Of a stretch of DNA of 64,000 bases, positions 40,436 to 48,918 are shown one piece after another. The position numbers and the translations under genes were made by a program. Source of the stretch: Tepidamorphus gemmatus (GTDB taxonomy: Bacteria; Pseudomonadota; Alphaproteobacteria; Rhizobiales; Tepidamorphaceae); NCBI RefSeq assembly GCF_004346195.1, contig NZ_SMAK01000002.1:310001-374000 (forward strand). Reading direction: 5' to 3'. The number at the start of each line of letters is the position of its first letter. Position 1 is the stretch's first letter. Under the pieces are notes generated by a model, which did not search any database, was not told the origin of the DNA, and saw only the letters and a program-made list of their open reading frames with translations.

Positions 40436-41191
40436 CTAAGGTTCGCGAAGGAATGCGATCACGGCCTCCTTGAACTGGCGATCACCGACGGCCTTCATGT
40501 GATCGCGGCCGGGAAGGGACACGGCGCGGCCGTTCGGTATGAGTTCAGCGAGCAGATGCGGATCGCCGCCGACCTCGTCGGCGCTCCCCACGACCACGAG
40601 GACCGGCATCGCAAGTGAGCCGAGCAACTCCGGTGAAATGCGCGGCCGCGACGAGCGCATGCAGGCGGCGAGCGCGCGCAGATCGCTGCCGGTCTGTTCG
40701 GCAAAGCTGCGGAAGGTACGCCCGACCGGATCGGGCACCTCCTCCAGACTGCCTGCCTCAAGCGCGGCGACGATGGGGGCCGGATCGCCGACGCCGCGTA
40801 CCATGTTGATGCCGAGCCCGCCGAACACCGCCCGCTCGACACGGCCGGGATGGCGGATGGCAAGGAATGCCGTGATGCGGGCGCCCATCGAATATCCCAT
40901 CACGGCGCTGCGCTCGATACCGAGATGGTCGAGCAACCGGCGCGCGTCCTCGGCCATGTCGGAGGCGGCATAGGCGGCGGGATCGTAGATCTTCTCGCTG
41001 TGGCCATGGCCGCGATTGTCGAGGGCAACCACCCTGTGTCCAGCCCGACGCAGGGCAGACACCCAGCCCGTCCCGACCCAGTTGACCTCGATATTGGACG
41101 CGAAGCCGTGGATCAGCAGGACCGGATCGCCCTCGCCCTCGTCGATGAAGGCGATGTCGACACCGTCGGAATCGAAATGGCGCAGCTGCAT
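40436..41191 (-). CDS. Alpha/beta hydrolase
   Basis: 251 residues from ATG 41191, which has GAGGA about 8 bases upstream; an ATG at 41206 adds five. HGFASN; ALDNRGHGHSEKIYDPAAY; nucleophile Ser in VMGYSMGARITAF (GxSxG); catalytic His in LPGRDHMKAVGDRQFKEAV. Shared operon with the next hydrolase is likely. Substrate unknown. Confidence 0.85.
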   Translation of the reverse strand: MQLRHFDSDGVDIAFIDEGEGDPVLLIHGFASNIEVNWVGTGWVSALRRAGHRVVALDNRGHGHSEKIYDPAAYAASDMAEDARRLLDHLGIERSAVMGYSMGARITAFLAIRHPGRVERAVFGGLGINMVRGVGDPAPIVAALEAGSLEEVPDPVGRTFRSFAEQTGSDLRALAACMRSSRPRISPELLGSLAMPVLVVVGSADEVGGDPHLLAELIPNGRAVSLPGRDHMKAVGDRQFKEAVIAFLREP

Positions 41192-41406
41192 GTCGTTGGT
41201 CCTCATGCTCCATGCATATCTTCCCTTTACGCAAAGGGAAAGACAGGCAGACAGAATCGGCGGACCTTGCATGCGGACGCCGACCGTCCGGAGCCGGTTC
41301 GCGCTGCGGCCCTGGCGCGACCATTCGACCGCATCACGCGGCTAGGAACCCGCGCGCGATATGGGTATGGTCCGACCGGCTCGATCGAAGCAAGGGACCG
41401 CAGCGC

Positions 41407-41655
41407 ATGGCCGACAAGCTCATTCCCCACTTCCACAATACCCGAGGCGTGGCCAGCATCCGGATCGGTGTACGCGAGTTCCAGTGCATCGGCGCCCTGC
41501 CGCCATTCGATCACCCGCATGTCTTTCTCGACATGGGCGACGACATCGAGATCGTCTGCCCGTACTGCTCGACGCACTACCGGTATGACCCTGCGCTCGC
41601 TGCGGACGCCCCGGACCCGGCGGACAGTCTCTGGCGTTCGGACGCGGCTGCCTGA
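41407..41655 (+). CDS. zf-CHCC zinc-finger protein (NDUFS6-like)
   Basis: 82 residues. The CHCC metal site is visible: Cys in REFQCIGALPPFDHPHVFLD (with its His), and the pair in IVCPYCSTHYRYD. The family corresponds to the small zinc subunit of mitochondrial complex I and is common in alphaproteobacteria. It lies 18 bases ahead of the flavin monooxygenase gene, so an operon is likely. Confidence 0.88.
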   Translation: MADKLIPHFHNTRGVASIRIGVREFQCIGALPPFDHPHVFLDMGDDIEIVCPYCSTHYRYDPALAADAPDPADSLWRSDAAA

Positions 41656-41673
41656 GCGATTCGAGGAAGCGGC

Positions 41674-42849
41674 GTGCCCGTCCGGCGCCACATTGCCGTT
41701 GCAGGCGCCGGGATCGCTGGCCTGACGGCCGGCCTGGCACTGACGAAGGCTGGCTTCGAGGTGACGATCTTCGAGCAGGCGCCCCGACTCGACGAAGTCG
41801 GCGCCGGCCTGCAGGTGTCGCCGAATGCCTGGCGCGTGCTGGAGGCCGTCGGCGTCGCCCGGGCCGTTGAACCCGTGAGCGTGGAGCCGCACGCGATCCG
41901 CATGCGCCGCGGCCGCGACGGGCGGACGATTGCGCGGGTGCCGCTCGGCGCGGCCGCGATCGACCGCTGGGGTGCTCCCTACCGCGTCGTTCATCGGGCC
42001 GACATCCAGTCGGCCCTTGCCCGGTCAGTCACGGCCGCGCCGAATGCCGAGCTCCGCCTTGGCGAGCGTGTCGAGGGGTTCCGGCGCGAAGGCACCCGCG
42101 TGAGCGTCGCAACGCGAACGGGCACACAGGAATTCGACGGCCTGATCGGCGCGGACGGGCTATGGTCGGCGACCCGTCTGCAGATCACCGGCGAGGCCGA
42201 GCCGGTCTATTCGGGAAAGGTCGCCTGGCGCGCGACAGTTCCGGCGACTGTGCTGGCGGGCGACATCGATCCCTTCGAGACCGGACTCTGGCTCGGCCGC
42301 GATGCGCATCTGGTGCACTACGCGGTTCGCGGCGGCAGCGAAGTCAACATCGTCGCGATCTTTGCGGACCATTGGAGCGAACCCGGATGGAGCGCTGCCG
42401 GCGACCGCCGCGAGGTCGTGGCCCGATTCGGCGCGTGGAGCCGGCTGGCGCGGGATATCGTTGCAGCACCGCAGTCGTGGCTGAAATGGGCGTTGGCAGA
42501 CCGGCCGCCGCTGCCACGCTGGGGCAGCGGCCCGGTGACGCTCGCCGGCGACGCGGCACATCCCACGCTCCCGTTCATTGCCCAGGGGGCCGCGATGGGC
42601 ATGGAGGACGGACTCATCCTCGCCCGGTCGCTCGAGGCGACGGACGACGTCGCCTCTGCCTTCCGCCTCTACGAGAACCGGCGGATGCGCCGCACCGCGC
42701 GCGTCCAGCGTGATGCCCGCAGCAATGGCGAGATCTACCATCTCGGCGGGATCGCCGCCGCCGGCCGCGATGCGGCCCTCGGGCTGCTTGGCCCCGACCG
42801 GCTCATGGCGCGGTTCGACTGGCTTTACGGCTGGGGCCAGCAGACCTGA
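41674..42849 (+). CDS. FAD-dependent aromatic-type monooxygenase
   Basis: 391 residues. N-terminal FAD dinucleotide motif AVAGAGIAGLTAGLALTKAGFEVTIFEQ; second FAD/NADPH motif around DGLIGADGLWSATR; GD motif GDAAHPTLPFIAQGAAMGMEDG. Class A flavoprotein hydroxylase resembling salicylate hydroxylase and UbiH relatives; substrate unknown. Possibly coupled with the zf-CHCC gene. Confidence 0.85.
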   Translation: MPVRRHIAVAGAGIAGLTAGLALTKAGFEVTIFEQAPRLDEVGAGLQVSPNAWRVLEAVGVARAVEPVSVEPHAIRMRRGRDGRTIARVPLGAAAIDRWGAPYRVVHRADIQSALARSVTAAPNAELRLGERVEGFRREGTRVSVATRTGTQEFDGLIGADGLWSATRLQITGEAEPVYSGKVAWRATVPATVLAGDIDPFETGLWLGRDAHLVHYAVRGGSEVNIVAIFADHWSEPGWSAAGDRREVVARFGAWSRLARDIVAAPQSWLKWALADRPPLPRWGSGPVTLAGDAAHPTLPFIAQGAAMGMEDGLILARSLEATDDVASAFRLYENRRMRRTARVQRDARSNGEIYHLGGIAAAGRDAALGLLGPDRLMARFDWLYGWGQQT

Positions 42850-43025
42850 GCGACATCGCGGGCCTGCCCCTCATCCAGCCCGCAAGCGTCGAGTATCCGT
42901 CGTCGGAGCGAATGCGACGGCCTGACCGGATCCCCCTTGTTCCGGGACAGACGCTTGCGCCGCAACCGGGACGCAGATCCCTCGTGGTGGCAGCCGGGGC
43001 AGGTCAAATCCGGCCTGACGGCGGC

Positions 43026-43820
43026 TCAGCCGATCAGCAGACTGTCGTCGTCGATGTCCTGGCCGCGCACCCGGCGGAACATGCGGATCAGATCCTCGAC
43101 TTGAAGTGCGTGACGTTCGTCGCCGGACACGTCGAGGATCACCTTGCCCTCGTGCAGCATCACCGTACGGTCGCCCATGTCGAGCGCCTGGCGCATAGAA
43201 TGGGTGACCATCAGCGTCGTGATGCGCTTCTCGCCGACGACCCTTCGGGTCAGATCGAGCACGAACTCCGCCATCGCCGGATCGAGAGCCGCGGTATGCT
43301 CGTCGAGCAGCAGCACGTCTGCGCCCGCAAGCGTGGCCATGACAAGCGCGATGGCCTGCCGCTGGCCACCGGAGAGCAGCGCCATCTCGTCCTCGAGCCG
43401 GTTCTCTAGACCGAGCCCGAGTTCGGCCAGCCGGTCGCGGAAGACGTGTCGCCGCGAACGCGTCAGGGCGAGCCCGAAGCCGCGCCGCATGCCGCGCGCG
43501 GCGGCCAAGGCAAGGTTCTCCTCGATGGTGAGGCGGCCGCAGCTTCCCGCCAGCGGATCCTGAAAGACCCGGGCTACCCGTGCGGCGCGCCGTGCGGCAG
43601 GCACCCGCCCGACATCCTCGCCGCCGATCTCGATGCGGCCGGCGGTCGGCAAGACATCGCCGGCGATCGCTGCCAGCAGCGTCGACTTGCCGGCGCCGTT
43701 CGATCCGATCACCGAAACGAACTGATGATCGGGAATGGCAAGATCAAGTCCGGACAGAGCCCGCTTTTCCAGCGGCGTGCCGCGTCCGTAGACGATCTCG
43801 AGGCCGGTGACCCGGATCAT
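43026..43820 (-). CDS. ABC transporter ATP-binding protein (TrpZ-like)
   Basis: 264 residues. Walker A GSNGAGKSTLL, Q-loop VFQDPLAG, signature LLSGGQRQAI, Walker B DVLLLDEHTAALDP and H-loop THSM. The ATG overlaps the permease stop codon (ATGA). With the next two genes it forms an importer of the YtrABC/TrpXYZ type. Confidence 0.9.
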   Translation of the reverse strand: MIRVTGLEIVYGRGTPLEKRALSGLDLAIPDHQFVSVIGSNGAGKSTLLAAIAGDVLPTAGRIEIGGEDVGRVPAARRAARVARVFQDPLAGSCGRLTIEENLALAAARGMRRGFGLALTRSRRHVFRDRLAELGLGLENRLEDEMALLSGGQRQAIALVMATLAGADVLLLDEHTAALDPAMAEFVLDLTRRVVGEKRITTLMVTHSMRQALDMGDRTVMLHEGKVILDVSGDERHALQVEDLIRMFRRVRGQDIDDDSLLIG

Positions 43821-44698
43821 GCCGCAGCCCTCCCCCGCCGCAGTCGCGGCAGGATGAGGGCAACGGCAACCAGCACCGCCGTCACCAGATTGAGATCGGA
43901 GGCCTGCAACCCGATCGCATCGGCCGACAAGGCGAACTGGATGGCGATGCGGTAGATCACCGAGCCGACGACGCAGCCGACCAAGGCCCAGATGACGAGG
44001 CGCGGCCGGAACAGCGTCTCGCCGACGATGACCGCGGCCAGACCGACGACGATGGTTCCTATTCCCGTCGTCACGTCGGCAAACCCGTTGGTCTGGGCGA
44101 AGAGCGCACCAGCCAGCCCGACCAGACCGTTGGCGAGCGCCATGCCGACATAGATGTGGACGCCGGTGTCGATGCCCTGCGCCCTGGCCATGCGCGGATT
44201 CACACCGGTCGCGCGCATCGCCAGCCCGAAGTCGGAATTGAGGAATCGGGCAACGAGGATGACCGCGATCACCACCATGACCAGCACGACCAGCGGGCGG
44301 ACATACTGTTCCGGGAGCCCGAGCCCGTAGAACGGCGAGAGGATCGTCGGCTGGTTGATCAGCGCAATGTTCGGCCGGCCCATGACCCTGAGGTTGATCG
44401 AGAACAGGGCGATCATCGTCAGGATCGAGGCAAGCAGATGCAGGATCCCGAAGCGCTGGTTGAGAGTGGCGGTAACCAGGCCGGCGCAGGCGCCGGCGAG
44501 GATCGCCGCGAGACTCGCCGTCCAGGGATCGAGCCCGGACACGAACAGCACACCGGCGACGGCCGCTCCCAGCGGAAAGCTGCCATCGACGGTGAGATCG
44601 GGAAAGTCGAGCACCCGGAAGGCCAGATAGACCCCGATGCCGACAAAGGCATAGACGAGGCCGAGTTCGACGGCCCCGAGAAACGCAATCTCGCTCAT
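43817..44698 (-). CDS. ABC transporter permease (TrpY-like)
   Basis: 293 residues with about eight transmembrane helices. VYAFVGIGVYLAFRVLDFPDLTVDGSFPLGAAV is characteristic of the branched-chain-type permease of the tryptophan/tyrosine-like importers. It overlaps the ATPase gene by 4 bases and lies 59 bases after the binding-protein gene. Confidence 0.88.
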   Translation of the reverse strand: MSEIAFLGAVELGLVYAFVGIGVYLAFRVLDFPDLTVDGSFPLGAAVAGVLFVSGLDPWTASLAAILAGACAGLVTATLNQRFGILHLLASILTMIALFSINLRVMGRPNIALINQPTILSPFYGLGLPEQYVRPLVVLVMVVIAVILVARFLNSDFGLAMRATGVNPRMARAQGIDTGVHIYVGMALANGLVGLAGALFAQTNGFADVTTGIGTIVVGLAAVIVGETLFRPRLVIWALVGCVVGSVIYRIAIQFALSADAIGLQASDLNLVTAVLVAVALILPRLRRGRAAA

Positions 44699-44757
44699 GG
44701 CGCATCCGGGATGGGGTCCGGCTCGGCACCGAACCCGACAGTGTTGCAGAGCTGCGG

Positions 44758-45711
44758 CTACTTCACCACGGTGTTGGCCCGCGAGATCACCGCCTCGGGA
44801 ATGGTCACGCCCATCTTCTCGGCGGCGCCCGGATTGACGATCAGATCGGTACCCTGCGCCTGGGTGACCGGGATCGAGCCCGGCGCCTCGCCCTTCAGGA
44901 CCCTGGCAACGATCTGCGCCGTCTGCAGGCCGATATCATAGTAGTTGAAGCCGATCGCCGCGATGGCGCCGCGCGGGACCGAATCGGTATCGCCGGCATA
45001 AAGCGGAATCCTGTTCTGCTCGGCAACCTGCACGGCCGCCTCCAGCGCCGAGACCACGGTATTGTCGGTCGGGATGTAGATGGCGTCGACCTTGCCGACG
45101 AGCGAGCGGGCAGCCTGCTGGACCTCCGCCGTCTTGGTGGCGTTCGCCTCGACGATCTGCATGCCGGCGCCGGGCGCGAGCTCCTTCAGGCGATTTGCCA
45201 ACGCCACCGAGTTGGCCTCGCCGGGATTGTAGATGATGCCGAGGCGGGCGACGCCCGGCGTGATCTCCCTGATCAGCGCCAGGTGATCGGGAATGGGCGA
45301 CATGTCCGAGACTCCGGTGACATTGCCACCCGGCCTGGCGGCATCCGCGACGAGCCCGGCGCCCACCGGATCGGTCACGGCGGTGAACACCACCGGAATG
45401 TCCTTGGTGCCCGCAACCACCGCCTGCGCCGACGGCGTCGAGATCGGCACGATCACGTTCGGTGCCTCGCCGATGAACTTGCGTGCGATCTGAGCGGCGG
45501 TGGCCGGATTGCCCTGCGCGGATTCGTACGAGAACTTCAGGTTCTCTCCGACCTTGAAGCCGAGATCCGCAAGCCCGTCGCGGATGCCGTCGCGCGCGGC
45601 ATCGAGCGCAGGGTGCTCGACGATCGCCGTCACGGCGACCGAAACCTCCTCCGCCGCCGCCGGCAGCGCCAGCAGACCGACGAGCGCGGTTGCTGCAACA
45701 CGTTTCAGCAT
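44758..45711 (-). CDS. ABC transporter substrate-binding protein (TrpX-like)
   Basis: 317 residues. Signal peptide (MLKRVAATALVGLLALPAAA). The ABC_sub_bind family is seen in VAVTAIVEHPALDAARDGIRDGLADLGF, EAPNVIVPISTPSAQAVVAGTKDIPVVFTAVTDPVGAGLV and IPLYAGDTDSVPRGAIAAIGFNYYDIG. First gene of the importer operon. Ligand unknown; relatives bind aromatic amino acids or other small molecules. Confidence 0.9.
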   Translation of the reverse strand: MLKRVAATALVGLLALPAAAEEVSVAVTAIVEHPALDAARDGIRDGLADLGFKVGENLKFSYESAQGNPATAAQIARKFIGEAPNVIVPISTPSAQAVVAGTKDIPVVFTAVTDPVGAGLVADAARPGGNVTGVSDMSPIPDHLALIREITPGVARLGIIYNPGEANSVALANRLKELAPGAGMQIVEANATKTAEVQQAARSLVGKVDAIYIPTDNTVVSALEAAVQVAEQNRIPLYAGDTDSVPRGAIAAIGFNYYDIGLQTAQIVARVLKGEAPGSIPVTQAQGTDLIVNPGAAEKMGVTIPEAVISRANTVVK

Positions 45712-45859
45712 GTCTTTTCCTCCCGTTGGGTGCGGCGTGCCCGGCTGCTGTTGCGGAGCGCGCCCGTGGCGCTAGGGAGACTGAGCGCGCCGACGGAGTC
45801 AACTGCGGCGGCACCGATGAACGGACCGATGCAGTCGCAGCGCACCCGCCCATCCGAGG

Positions 45860-46690
45860 TCAGTCGTGCCCGCTCGCCGCCTTGCCGGCCGGGCGCACCA
45901 TATAGATGTCCATCACCCAGCCGTGCTGCGCCTTCGCCGCCGCGCGCAGTCGGGCGATCTCTCCGGCGACATCGCCGATACGGCCGCGAACGAGAATTTC
46001 CCGTTCCATCCCGAGATAGGCGCCCCAGACGATCTCCAGATCGGGATCGAGGGCACGGAATGCCTCCTCGCCGTCGAGCATCACGACGGTCGTCGCGGCG
46101 CCCGCCGGCAGGCCCTCGACCAGGCGCCGCCCCGTCGTGATCGTTACAGAGCCGCCAATCTCGTTGAGAACGATCCGATGCCGGGCGGCCAGCGCCTGGA
46201 TACTTGTGATGCCGGGGATGACGTCCCAGTCCAGTTCGATCCTGCCGCGGGCAGCGACCCGCTCGAGTATGCGCAGCGTGCTGTCGTACAGCGACGGGTC
46301 ACCCCAGACGAGGATCGCGGCACGCTCGCCGTCCACCACCTCTTCGGCGAGCACCCGCTCGTAGGCGACAGCGATCGCCTCGTGCCAGTCCTCGACTGCG
46401 GACCGGTAGTCGGCGTCCAGCCGGCCGGCATCGCCGGACGGCGCATCCGCCCCGGTTGCCGGCACCGCGACGGCGCGGCGCGGCGGAATCCGGACGACCG
46501 CGGTACGGTAGCTGCGATCCCTGATGAAGCGCTCGCAGATCCCGGTGCGCAGCCGCGCCAGATCCGCCTTCTCCTCCCCCTTGTCGGGAATCAGGATCAC
46601 ATCGGCGCGGTTCAGCGCGTCGATTGCCTGGACCGTCATGTGGTCCGGATTGCCTGCGCCGATGCCGATAACGGAAAGAAGACGTTTCAT
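45860..46690 (-). CDS. cobF: Precorrin-6A synthase (deacetylating)
   Basis: 276 residues. Tetrapyrrole methylase fold: VIGIGAGNPDHMTVQAIDALNRADVILIPDKGEEK, LVWGDPSLYDSTLRILERV, DVIPGITSIQALAARHRI and GGSVTITTGRRL. The KGEEKADL insertion after the first strand is typical of CobF in the aerobic B12 pathway. It is the only cobalamin gene in the window and lies 50 bases from the phage attachment site. Confidence 0.88.
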   Translation of the reverse strand: MKRLLSVIGIGAGNPDHMTVQAIDALNRADVILIPDKGEEKADLARLRTGICERFIRDRSYRTAVVRIPPRRAVAVPATGADAPSGDAGRLDADYRSAVEDWHEAIAVAYERVLAEEVVDGERAAILVWGDPSLYDSTLRILERVAARGRIELDWDVIPGITSIQALAARHRIVLNEIGGSVTITTGRRLVEGLPAGAATTVVMLDGEEAFRALDPDLEIVWGAYLGMEREILVRGRIGDVAGEIARLRAAAKAQHGWVMDIYMVRPAGKAASGHD

Positions 46691-46740
46691 GAGCGTCGGG
46701 GAGATTCCCTTGGCCAGCGGCATGGCGACCGACGAACAGG

Positions 46741-46766
46741 TGGTGCGGGCGGCGGGAGTCGAACCC
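46741..46766 (-). other. tRNA 3'-end fragment, attachment site scar
   Basis: On the minus strand the sequence GGGTTCGACTCCCGCCGCCC followed by GCACCA is a T-arm, the 3' acceptor strand and CCA. The discriminator A and the end pattern suggest tRNA-Leu. To its right there is no anticodon arm or 5' half, so this is a remnant. In such insertions the intact tRNA stands at the other end of the element, here expected to the right of the window. Confidence 0.75.
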
Positions 46767-46831
46767 ATTCACCCATATCCTCTTGAATTTCCTACACTAC
46801 ACTGTAATCGCTTCGCTTTTTCACACGAGCA

Positions 46832-46874
46832 TGTTACAAACCTTGTTACAAAATCTCGATTGTCTAGCCGAAAA
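46832..46874 (+). promoter_or_regulatory. Direct repeats and iteron-like site ahead of the integrase
   Basis: TGTTACAAA occurs twice (46832-46840 and 46844-46852), 12 bases apart, candidate arm-type or regulator sites. Right after, TTGTCTAGC at about 46860-46868 followed by two bases and AAAA matches the inverted form of the repeats at 60.75-61.02 kb in 13 of 15 positions. It lies 16 bases or less before the integrase start, where binding would block transcription or translation initiation. Confidence 0.45.
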
Positions 46875-46883
46875 GAAACCCGC

Positions 46884-48593
46884 ATGGCGCGCACCATTCC
46901 CTACCTGCTTCACCGCTCTGGACGCTACTACGCTCGCATCGTCGTCCCGGCCGATGCCCGCCCCGCACTGGACGGCAAGTACGAACTCCGGGAAGCACTT
47001 GGCGCCGACCGGATGGCTGCGGTCCGCGCCCTGCCCTCAGCCGTCGCCCGCCTTCAGGCGATCATAGACGCGGCGCGCGCCGAGTCGAAGCTGAACGATG
47101 AACCGCGCCCCGGCCGGCCGCTCAGCAACCGGCAGATGGCGCGCTCATTCTACAACGCGGAGATGGAACGGGACGAAGCTGAACGCGCACAATCCGAAGT
47201 TCAGCCCGTTGACCCTAGCCTGTTCCGCGCCGGCTATGTCGAGGCCCTGAGGCGCGTCGCGGCTGGCCGCGCACCGAATGACGAGATCGCGGCCGTGATC
47301 GGATGGGCCGTCGACGGGTTCATTGAGCGCGGTAATGCCCGCGTCGCGCCCGGCAGCGCAGAATGGCGTCAACTTGCCCGCGACCTCGCCGGCGTCCAGC
47401 TTGAGACGATCAAGCGCAGCGAGGAACGCGATCGTGGCGAGTTCGGCGGCAAGCCGACCAACCCGCTCCTAGTCGAGACACCGGACACGGCAACCGATCC
47501 CCTCACCGCCCGCATTATCAGCCCGGAAAGCACGAAGACGCTCACCGACCTGTTGCCGGAGTTCATCAAGGAACGCGGCGCAAAGCCATCCATGAATCAT
47601 GAATACGCCGTCGCGGTGCGCATGCTCTATGAGCATATCGGCGAGCCGGTCCCGGTCTACAGGATCACCCGTCAGACGATGCAGGGGTTCCGGCGGGCAC
47701 TCACCGAGACGCCGGCGAACTACGCAAAGCGCTTCCCCGGCATGACGCTACCCGAGGCGATCAAGGCGAATGTCAAGCGCGCGGCACCCTATGAGACCTT
47801 GAGCGCGGTCACGATCGCCGACAAATGGCTGCCGCGCCTGAATACCATCCTGAAGTGGTGCGCGGACATTGACGCGATCCCGGACAACCCGGCAACGGGC
47901 ATCACAGTGACCCGCGTCAAGAGCACCGAAAAGCCGCGTGTTCACTTCGATCCGTCCGATCTGGTGAAGCTGTTCGGCGGGCCGGCCTTCGCGCCCGGCG
48001 AGGCGTTCGGCGAGTTCCAATGGTCGCTACTGGTTTCGCTCTACAGCGGCACCCGCCCTAGCGAGCTTGCACAGTTGCGCCTCGACAGCATCCGGCATGT
48101 TCGAAACGTGCTGGTTCTCTCGATCGAGGAAGAAACGAAGAACGTCGGATCGCAGCGCCTGATTCCGGTTCACAAGGACCTTATCCGGCTCGGCTTCAAC
48201 GATCGTGTCGCGAGCCTGAGGCAGGCGGGCGAAACGCACATGTTCCCCGAGTGGTATCGGCAGGGGCTTGAAGCCAAGGCAAAGGCGGAGCGGAAGGCGA
48301 AGGCGACCGGCGAGCATGTGACGCTCAACCAGTTCTTTCCGCGATTCATTCCGCGACGCTTCAACGTGACCTATCGCGCGAAGGTCGGCATCACCGACAA
48401 GCGCAAGGACTTCTATGCGTTTCGCCACACCTTCAAGACCGGCCTGTCCTATGCCGGAGTGAATCGGGACATCCGCGACTATCTTACCGGTCATCACGAC
48501 ACGTCGGCCGGTTCGGTCTACGTGCATGACATCTCGATCGAACGCATGCACGAAGCGATTAATCAGCTCAGATTTGACGGATTTCCGCTCTGA
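46884..48593 (+). CDS. int: Tyrosine-type site-specific integrase
   Basis: 569 residues, long phage integrase. The N-terminal part (ARTIPYLLHRSGRYYARIVVPADARPAL) is the arm-binding-like domain common in alphaproteobacterial phages. A core-binding domain lies around residues 210-330. Catalytic residues: Arg in YSGTRPSELAQL (about 388), HxxR in FRHTFK (about 513), His in LTGHHDTSAG (about 535), and Tyr in VYVHD (about 545). It lies 118 bases from the attachment fragment, as expected. A nearby C-terminal fragment of a second integrase is described separately. No excisionase is recognised. Confidence 0.95.
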   Translation: MARTIPYLLHRSGRYYARIVVPADARPALDGKYELREALGADRMAAVRALPSAVARLQAIIDAARAESKLNDEPRPGRPLSNRQMARSFYNAEMERDEAERAQSEVQPVDPSLFRAGYVEALRRVAAGRAPNDEIAAVIGWAVDGFIERGNARVAPGSAEWRQLARDLAGVQLETIKRSEERDRGEFGGKPTNPLLVETPDTATDPLTARIISPESTKTLTDLLPEFIKERGAKPSMNHEYAVAVRMLYEHIGEPVPVYRITRQTMQGFRRALTETPANYAKRFPGMTLPEAIKANVKRAAPYETLSAVTIADKWLPRLNTILKWCADIDAIPDNPATGITVTRVKSTEKPRVHFDPSDLVKLFGGPAFAPGEAFGEFQWSLLVSLYSGTRPSELAQLRLDSIRHVRNVLVLSIEEETKNVGSQRLIPVHKDLIRLGFNDRVASLRQAGETHMFPEWYRQGLEAKAKAERKAKATGEHVTLNQFFPRFIPRRFNVTYRAKVGITDKRKDFYAFRHTFKTGLSYAGVNRDIRDYLTGHHDTSAGSVYVHDISIERMHEAINQLRFDGFPL

Positions 48594-48707
48594 CTTCAGA
48601 GCGGGCCAAAATGGCATCGTGCCTCAGGACAGCTTGCGCAGCGTGTCGAGATGATCGAGGCGATCGAGTATCCCGGATTGGAGCTTGAGCACCTGTATCG
48701 CGCATAG
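48594..48707 (+). pseudogene. Remnant C-terminus of an integrase-like gene
   Basis: Directly after the integrase stop, the same reading frame stays open for 37 codons and ends at TAG (48705-48707). It encodes GQLAQRVEMIEAIEYPGLEL then EHLYRA. Many alphaproteobacterial phage integrases end in a very similar I-x-YPGLDLSHL tail. The main integrase already has its own end (MHEAINQLRFDGFPL), so this looks like a leftover of another integrase, or an original tail cut off by a new stop codon. Confidence 0.45.
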
Positions 48708-48783
48708 CGCGTCTTCGCGCGACTACCGTGCATACTGTTATGGCTCCCCACAGAATGCACGAAATCTCCCCAATCGGCACAAG

Positions 48784-48810
48784 CGCGCCTATATGGGCGC
48801 GATATTTTTT
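48784..48810 (+). terminator. Rho-independent terminator between int and portal
   Basis: Stem CGCGCC / GGCGCG with a 6-base loop, followed by a run of ATATTTTTT. It separates the integrase transcript from the structural genes. The rest of the 48708-48918 gap is AT-richer than the surroundings and holds one -10-like box but no gene. Confidence 0.6.
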
Positions 48811-48844
48811 GATGCAAGATGTTCCAGTCGATTTTTTCGTGAGG

Positions 48845-48850
48845 TATACT
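48845..48850 (+). promoter_or_regulatory. Candidate -10 box for the head gene operon
   Basis: TATACT, with a weak TTCCAG at -35 (17-base spacer), about 70 bases before the portal gene. The same word followed by GT recurs at 59765 ahead of the probable replication gene, and a relative (CATACTGTTA) is at about 48729. This suggests shared regulation within the element. Confidence 0.4.
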
Positions 48851-48918
48851 GTTAGCACTTGAAGCTTGAATGCCCGAGAGACTGCGGCTGACAAGCGTAT
48901 CCCCGAGTAGCTTGTCAG

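Noticed and set aside
46741-46830. Complete tRNA gene at the attachment site
   Set aside because: Only the 3' 26 bases fit a tRNA; there is no anticodon arm, D arm or matching 5' acceptor strand.
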